From contig MBPM02000043.1 in NCBI GenBank assembly GCA_001695595.3, positions 1-64,000 of the forward strand: a stretch of DNA of 64,000 nt, given 5' to 3'. This DNA comes from Plasmopara viticola (lineage: Eukaryota > Oomycota > Peronosporomycetes > Peronosporales > Peronosporaceae). Positions 58,766-64,000 of the stretch are shown here, in pieces. The notes below the pieces were generated by a model. The model saw only the letters and a program-made list of their open reading frames with translations, had not been told where the DNA came from and ran no database searches. Within the stretch, counting starts at the first letter, position 1. Each line of letters begins with the position of its first letter. A program made the translations under genes and the position numbers.

Positions 58766-61700
58766 TGCATAGAAGTTAATACATTTCATCCCTGTCATTG
58801 GGCGTCTTTATTAATCGTGTTTGTTTACCTTGTAAATTCCAAGCAGCCTCTCACGCACGATCTTTAAATGTGGCTCGACCGCGACGGCATACGTGCCATG
58901 ACAATAGTAGTCCTGTTGTTGACTTTCACCAATCTATCTGGGCATTCAACTTGCTGTTTGCCATGTGCCGCTTACGCTATAAAGATCATGGAGTCTTGAG
59001 TACTAAGCTAGCGCTGTGCGTAGTACGTAATGTTTATACCTGAACAAAGAATTCGAGACAAGGATGCTTCATATGACACGCACGCGAATGCAGTGCTATG
59101 CCAGTAGCGTAAGACCACGTTAATTGTGCAAGACGTCGAGACCCACAAGGGGACCTCCTCAATATATTATCCAGTATATGAAGCCATACAGCCTTGCTTC
59201 GTGGGTTTAACAGACGGTGGTCGATGAACAAGCGCGATATTTAAAAGTGTGTCACTACCATTAAGTTTAATGCAGGTACTCAACAATTGCAGCATCTACA
59301 GCGACTAAAATGAGCAGTGTATCGTGAGACCTTCCAGCGCTTGCAAGTAACCGCCTGACCTCTGTCAAAAGTGTTGGCCTTTGTGCCCAAGTTTATGGTC
59401 TTAAAGGCTCCGCACGACAGAATATTCAATTACGTGTTTATTATGAGTCCGTAGATCAAATACAAAAAAAATGTGCTACAAAGCCAAAATTTGGACCCAA
59501 TAGTCACTCAATTAATATCTCTAAATTAACGAATAGATTGAGCACGTGACACGAATGTAAAAGCGGTGAAGTCCCCTGTAAATACTAAGTAGATAATCAA
59601 AATCTAGAGTTAGGAGGAACAACATGTAAGTGTGACAGTGTCTTTTACAGAGAAAACATGCAGAATTATGAAAGATTCTCCGGCAAAAAACCGTCATCTA
59701 TCCCGGATCGACAAGCGCAATAGAATGAAATTTAGAGACTGCTTGGTTATGGCAATTTTCAACTTGTTTTTTTAGACTGCTTTGTTATGGCAATTTTCTA
59801 ACTAAATTTTCTTTTACTATACTATTGTATATGTACTAAATTCATATCTGAATGTAGGCAAGGTATACATTATCCCAATATATTTCGAATTAACTCAAAT
59901 ATTGGGTGCGCCAAGCCTTCAAAGCTTCTCTAAAAAAATAGCTTTAAAAGAACGCTCTTGCAAAATTCGCTTGGCATTGAGATAGCGAAGATGCCTCAAA
60001 TTAGAGACATTAAAGTCGAAAAGGCTTTGTCTGTCGAATTTAAGCCATAAAAAGTGTAAACTCTTTATCAGTCTCACTGACTACGTAAACTTTCACCCGC
60101 CAAGACAGGGAAGTCTATGACGATTTCGTCAACGCTAGGGACTCATGTTAGAAGGGTAAAACCAGAGACGGCGAGAAATCAGTGCATTTATGAGTTGGAC
60201 CTAGCGAATTATGCGATTGACCCTTCACAAAAAAAAATCGTCTCTACTCAATTCGGGTCTGACGAGAAAGAATAACATTTTGGACGAGTACTACTCGTCT
60301 AATGCAAGTCATGGCGCCGAGAAGCATGCTCATCTGCTTCACGCACCGCGAAGTCTCTCGTAAGGCCGCTACCAGCGTGGCGTTTACATTAAGACCTTAA
60401 TTGAAAAAGAGCTGTTACTATAGCGCGACCAATACAAATCTTTTAAGCACCAGAAGTATTTGTTGTTGGATGTTTCACTCGGCTTGTAAGAAGCCTGAAG
60501 ACAAGGTTACTGTTGCCACTACAGTTCTAAGTGGCAAGTTATGGAACCCCATTCTAGGATTAGGTGAACCTTCAAAAAGTAACAACTTAACCTCAACAGC
60601 ATTTACGACCGTGGACTTATGTTCGAGTGGCGACAACTTATCTCTAGCTGTATCGGCTTAAACTCAATGTAGAGACAGGCATTAAAAGCGTGATTTCGGG
60701 TGCGGCTGTAAAGTCGCTGCAGCCATGCCCCAACATGCGGACGACACAACGCAGATGACGTATGAGACGCCCATTGTTTCAAATCTAACTTTGCAACGGG
60801 TTCTAAGCAGTTCTGTAGAACGCAAAAAACCGCCCCAGCAAGTTATGTGAGGCAGAATAGCCGTGCCATTTTTTTGGCACTCATCTGCTTTACAACACAA
60901 TTTCCATGCTGTCAAGAAGGGCCGGGATGCTTCGGCCTCGCGCCTTTTCAAAAAGAAGCAACAGCCCGTGTGCGACTTAATGCGTACGCTCGAGGTTGCT
61001 CTTCGAATTAATCTGGTATCATGCATCAGCTTCTTAAGGGCAGTAAGAGCCTATTAGAAGGAGGTAGAGACCTTGACCTTAGTCGACAATCGCACGTCTC
61101 GGCGCGACGTAAAAAGCTGCCTCGAAAGGTCACTTCTTTCATAGTGAGTTCCAGAGGTGGCCAGTTGTTCTACGTGAACAGCTTGATAAATTGCGCCTTC
61201 TTAGATCTTTGACCAAGACGGCTGTGATTATGGTCAATTCAGCCTCTACATAGCCATCTATACACACCTTGATAACAACGTCAAGCGCAGAGGCGCCCAA
61301 AAGATTTATTAGGGACCCATAACATTTACTAAACTCGGAGTCTTGAAGATCTAAATAACTCTTGAAGCGCAGTGCGTGCAATGTTGGGTGCACTTCAAAG
61401 AAGCCAATGACCCAGGTACGTAAAAGTTTCGAAAGGTGTTTTTTCTTGCTCATCAATACCAAATGTATCCTCTTGAGCGGAAGCTAACACGTATCTAGTT
61501 ACCGATTGTTTTCCGGGTAAACTGATTGTATTTTTCCTCATATCTTTTTGGCAGCCTTCACTCATTCTTGGTCTGCAAATTTATGATGGCGTACAATGTT
61601 ACTGAGTTTATAATCTTTACTGTCAAGAACACACATTGATCATATTGGCGGGAACTATACTGGTCCTCGTGACCTCAAAACTTGCTTAATCGGTCGAAAT

Positions 61701-64000
61701 AAAATCAAACAGTCACTTCAGAACGGCTATAGATGAGTGTACCGTAAAAGTTTTCTCGGGAAGTATATCAGCTAAACAAAACTGAGTGGTCTTACGGATA
61801 AACAGAACCAAGGCGCTCAAATGTCTTTGTGACATCACTAACAACTTCCATAGCCTGCTTCTAGACATTCTTATTGCCATTGGTAGACCCTCGTTTGGAT
61901 TTGATATTTGGCTTAGTGCATTGAACATCACGTCTTTCATTAGTTTGAAAATTTTGCAGAACTGTTGCACCTTTAAGATTATTATAGTGATATACCAATT
62001 GCCATTATATTGAATTTCGAGAACAAAAAGTTGGTGACGAGTGCGAAGATCTCACTTTTCGCATTATGTCATGCGTTGGCTTTTTGACGATGATGGCTCA
62101 GTAGTCTATCACTGCTTATGTGGTAGTGCGTATTGCCTAGTAGGGCTGTACTATAATTGCGGCCTATATCAATCTCATGCCTAATCCCTCTATCCGGTAT
62201 GACTAGTCTCTGGATTTTACAGTTGAGTATTCTCTTGCAAGAGCATACCTTTGTATTCCATCAGGATCTCTGGACCGAAGGTGCAATGAACGCTGCCTAA
62301 AAATCTGCACTCAGAAATCTTTGTTTCAAATGGAGGATAAATTTTCCTCGTGAAGATTTTTCATCTTCAAAGAAGGCAGCTTAAAAAGTCAATATTGTCT
62401 TGACTTGGGTTTAAACGTCCTTGAAGGCGTAATCGATTTCGTTAGAGAATAAATTGATTACATTTACCTAAAACCATTGTTTGTTTGCAATATGGACATA
62501 TATGACTTTTTGTCGTGGCTAGAAATGCGCTAGGTTGGCGAAGATAGGCTTTTGATGCCAGCTGCCAAATCCCATACACCGCAACTTTTGGCTTTACTTT
62601 GTTTTGAACACGGATCTTTTCAGCAGGCTTACACTCGAACAAATATGGGATGTACTGATACCACGGACATGTCCATAAGTTAGACATGACTTCGTCACCA
62701 AAATCTTCCAAAATGGGAGCTCACGATTTGCCGACAGCTTCTGCTACCCGAAGACGCTGAAATTAAGCTACCAGTGTGGGTAAGATAGCTCTACAGGTAA
62801 GCAATAAAGCTCATTCAGCTGCAGTTTGCAAAAGTGCAAAAAGAGAGCGGAAATGCAGTACTAATTTTATCCCTGGGTGTCACAAAAGACCTCGTGGCTG
62901 ACAAAGAGTCCTAAACTACTTGCATAACTGATCGCTCAGCTGATCGTTGCGTCACCGGAAGCGCACTCAAACAAAAACGCAAAAGGTTTCTGAAGCTCGA
63001 AATGCTCGAAGCTACATAATTTTATAGGAAACAAGAAATATTGCAGGGGTGGTATCTATACAGCCACATGCGCCAACGATAAACAAATCATCGGTGTTGA
63101 TGGGTGGGACCACATTGGCTATGTTTCATCTAAAATTTCGGTGGTGCTCACGTGACCAATAGTAACTGTCTTGAAGGAGCGTTTCGTAATATAAAATTAT
63201 ATAGGTGCAAGGCCAGAAAGTCCGATAATACTCCTTTGTCAATGATAAAGCATGTGCAGACAAGAAACAGACTATTGGCACTGCATGGGGCTTATGACAG
63301 TTGCATTGAGACCTACTACGTTGTCGTGGGTCACACTTAGCTCTTATAAGTACAGAGAGCGATGATGAATGAGGCAATCCACATTACTTCTAAACGCGTT
63401 ACAACCACAAACAGGCTTTTTCTTTCAAAATGCTGTAAGTGGACAATCTTTTGCCCGGGAAGTAATATCCGCGGGCCAGCTAACTAAGCCAAGAGCACAT
63501 AATTCATACCAATATCGAAAGTTCACGCGTTCGTTCCCTTCAAGGGCTTTAAGTTGCTGGTAAAAGCCTCATTCTCAGAGCCATGGAAGCGCTAAATTGA
63601 GCGCCCTAATTGGAAATTAGTAAGAGCTTGTAGCTGATACTCACCGTGGGTGCTTATTCTTCAGAGTTTGACAGGTCTCGATGCCGAAACCAGCTGTGGT
63701 GAGTTGCTAGCTGTAATTGTTACGATAAAAATGTATAAAGAGCCAATTAATGTTTATGTAAAGTCCCGCGTGTCCAAAATTTTGTGCGCCGACGAACATA
63801 AAAGTCAACTAAAGCTATTCAACTGATTTCGAAAAAACACGGATCCGAATTTCAAATAGAAGCTGCCATTTTCACTGACCATTATGGAATTGTGGCTAAA
63901 AAGAGCGAGCTTAAGCCTTATAAGCAGCTCTACGAATGAAGAGACGCGCGGAATTCATGGTGGGTGGAGTACATTTACCCTGAAAATATGGAGGAAGAAG
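58766..64000. other. Gene-poor right end
   Basis: No gene could be supported. A 24-bp near-repeat (AGACTGCTT.GTTATGGCAA) occurs at about 59738 and 59776. A minus-strand frame at 62442-62711 contains a CPYCKQTM motif and could be a scrap of a zinc-binding transposon protein, but nothing else supports it. Frames at 60682-61026 and 61139-61462 have no recognisable family. Confidence 0.45.

Noticed and set aside
62442..62711. Minus-strand frame with CPYCKQTM as a small zinc-binding gene
   Set aside because: A single CxxC in 89 codons, no second metal pair and no paralogue in the window; not enough to call.
1..64000. CRISPR arrays, bacterial operons, rRNA genes
   Set aside because: No regularly spaced repeat arrays, no ribosome-binding-site pattern and no rRNA-like sequence; gene structure is eukaryotic throughout.

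Overview
The window looks like nuclear DNA of a Peronosporales oomycete (Phytophthora or downy-mildew type). The evidence is: compact genes with very short GT-AG introns (54-97 nt); a secreted protein with an EER-like motif and WY-like helical repeats, as in oomycete effectors; promoter sites that fit the oomycete initiator; and gene islands set in long gaps of decayed repeats. Nothing bacterial or organellar was seen. The species cannot be fixed from the sequence alone.

Layout. 0.7-9.9 kb (+) holds a trithorax/MLL-like histone methyltransferase with serial PHD fingers, a bromodomain, an extended PHD, FYRN/FYRC and SET plus post-SET. Its 3' two thirds are clean except for one 97-nt intron, but its first 2.9 kb changes reading frame about eight times. 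10-16 kb is gene-poor, with a transposase-like zinc-knuckle remnant and a perfect 29-bp hairpin. 16.4-25.2 kb carries three copies of one small cytosolic beta-trefoil-like gene: one with a shifted, hydrophobic C-terminus, one with a nonsense codon, one apparently intact. A 1.1-kb internally deleted LINE lies between the first two. 25-33.5 kb is gene-poor.

33.5-39.4 kb is a dense housekeeping island: the Rab geranylgeranyltransferase alpha subunit (-, 3 exons), a predicted mitochondrial protein that joins a CBS pair to a PTC7-type PP2C phosphatase (+, 5 exons), and a very acidic protein of unknown role (-, convergent with the phosphatase). 39.4-46 kb holds a LINE-derived short element and a tRNA-derived SINE with a 15-bp target-site duplication. 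46.0-47.7 kb (-) is an intact secreted GH30 glucosylceramidase. 48-56.7 kb is gene-poor, with a striking 64-bp perfect repeat and an inverted pair of LINE-derived short elements. 56.7-58.8 kb (+) is the effector-like gene, cut by one in-frame TGA. From 58.8 kb to the end I see no gene I can support.

The strongest points for follow-up are the CBS-PTC7 fusion, the competing splice acceptors that decide whether the methyltransferase keeps its SET domain, the family of short LINE derivatives that share the same two internal deletions, the interrupted effector, and the mosaic 110-bp repeat at 51.5 kb. The genes do not form an evident pathway. They are independent neighbours in a genome with gene islands and repeat-rich gaps.
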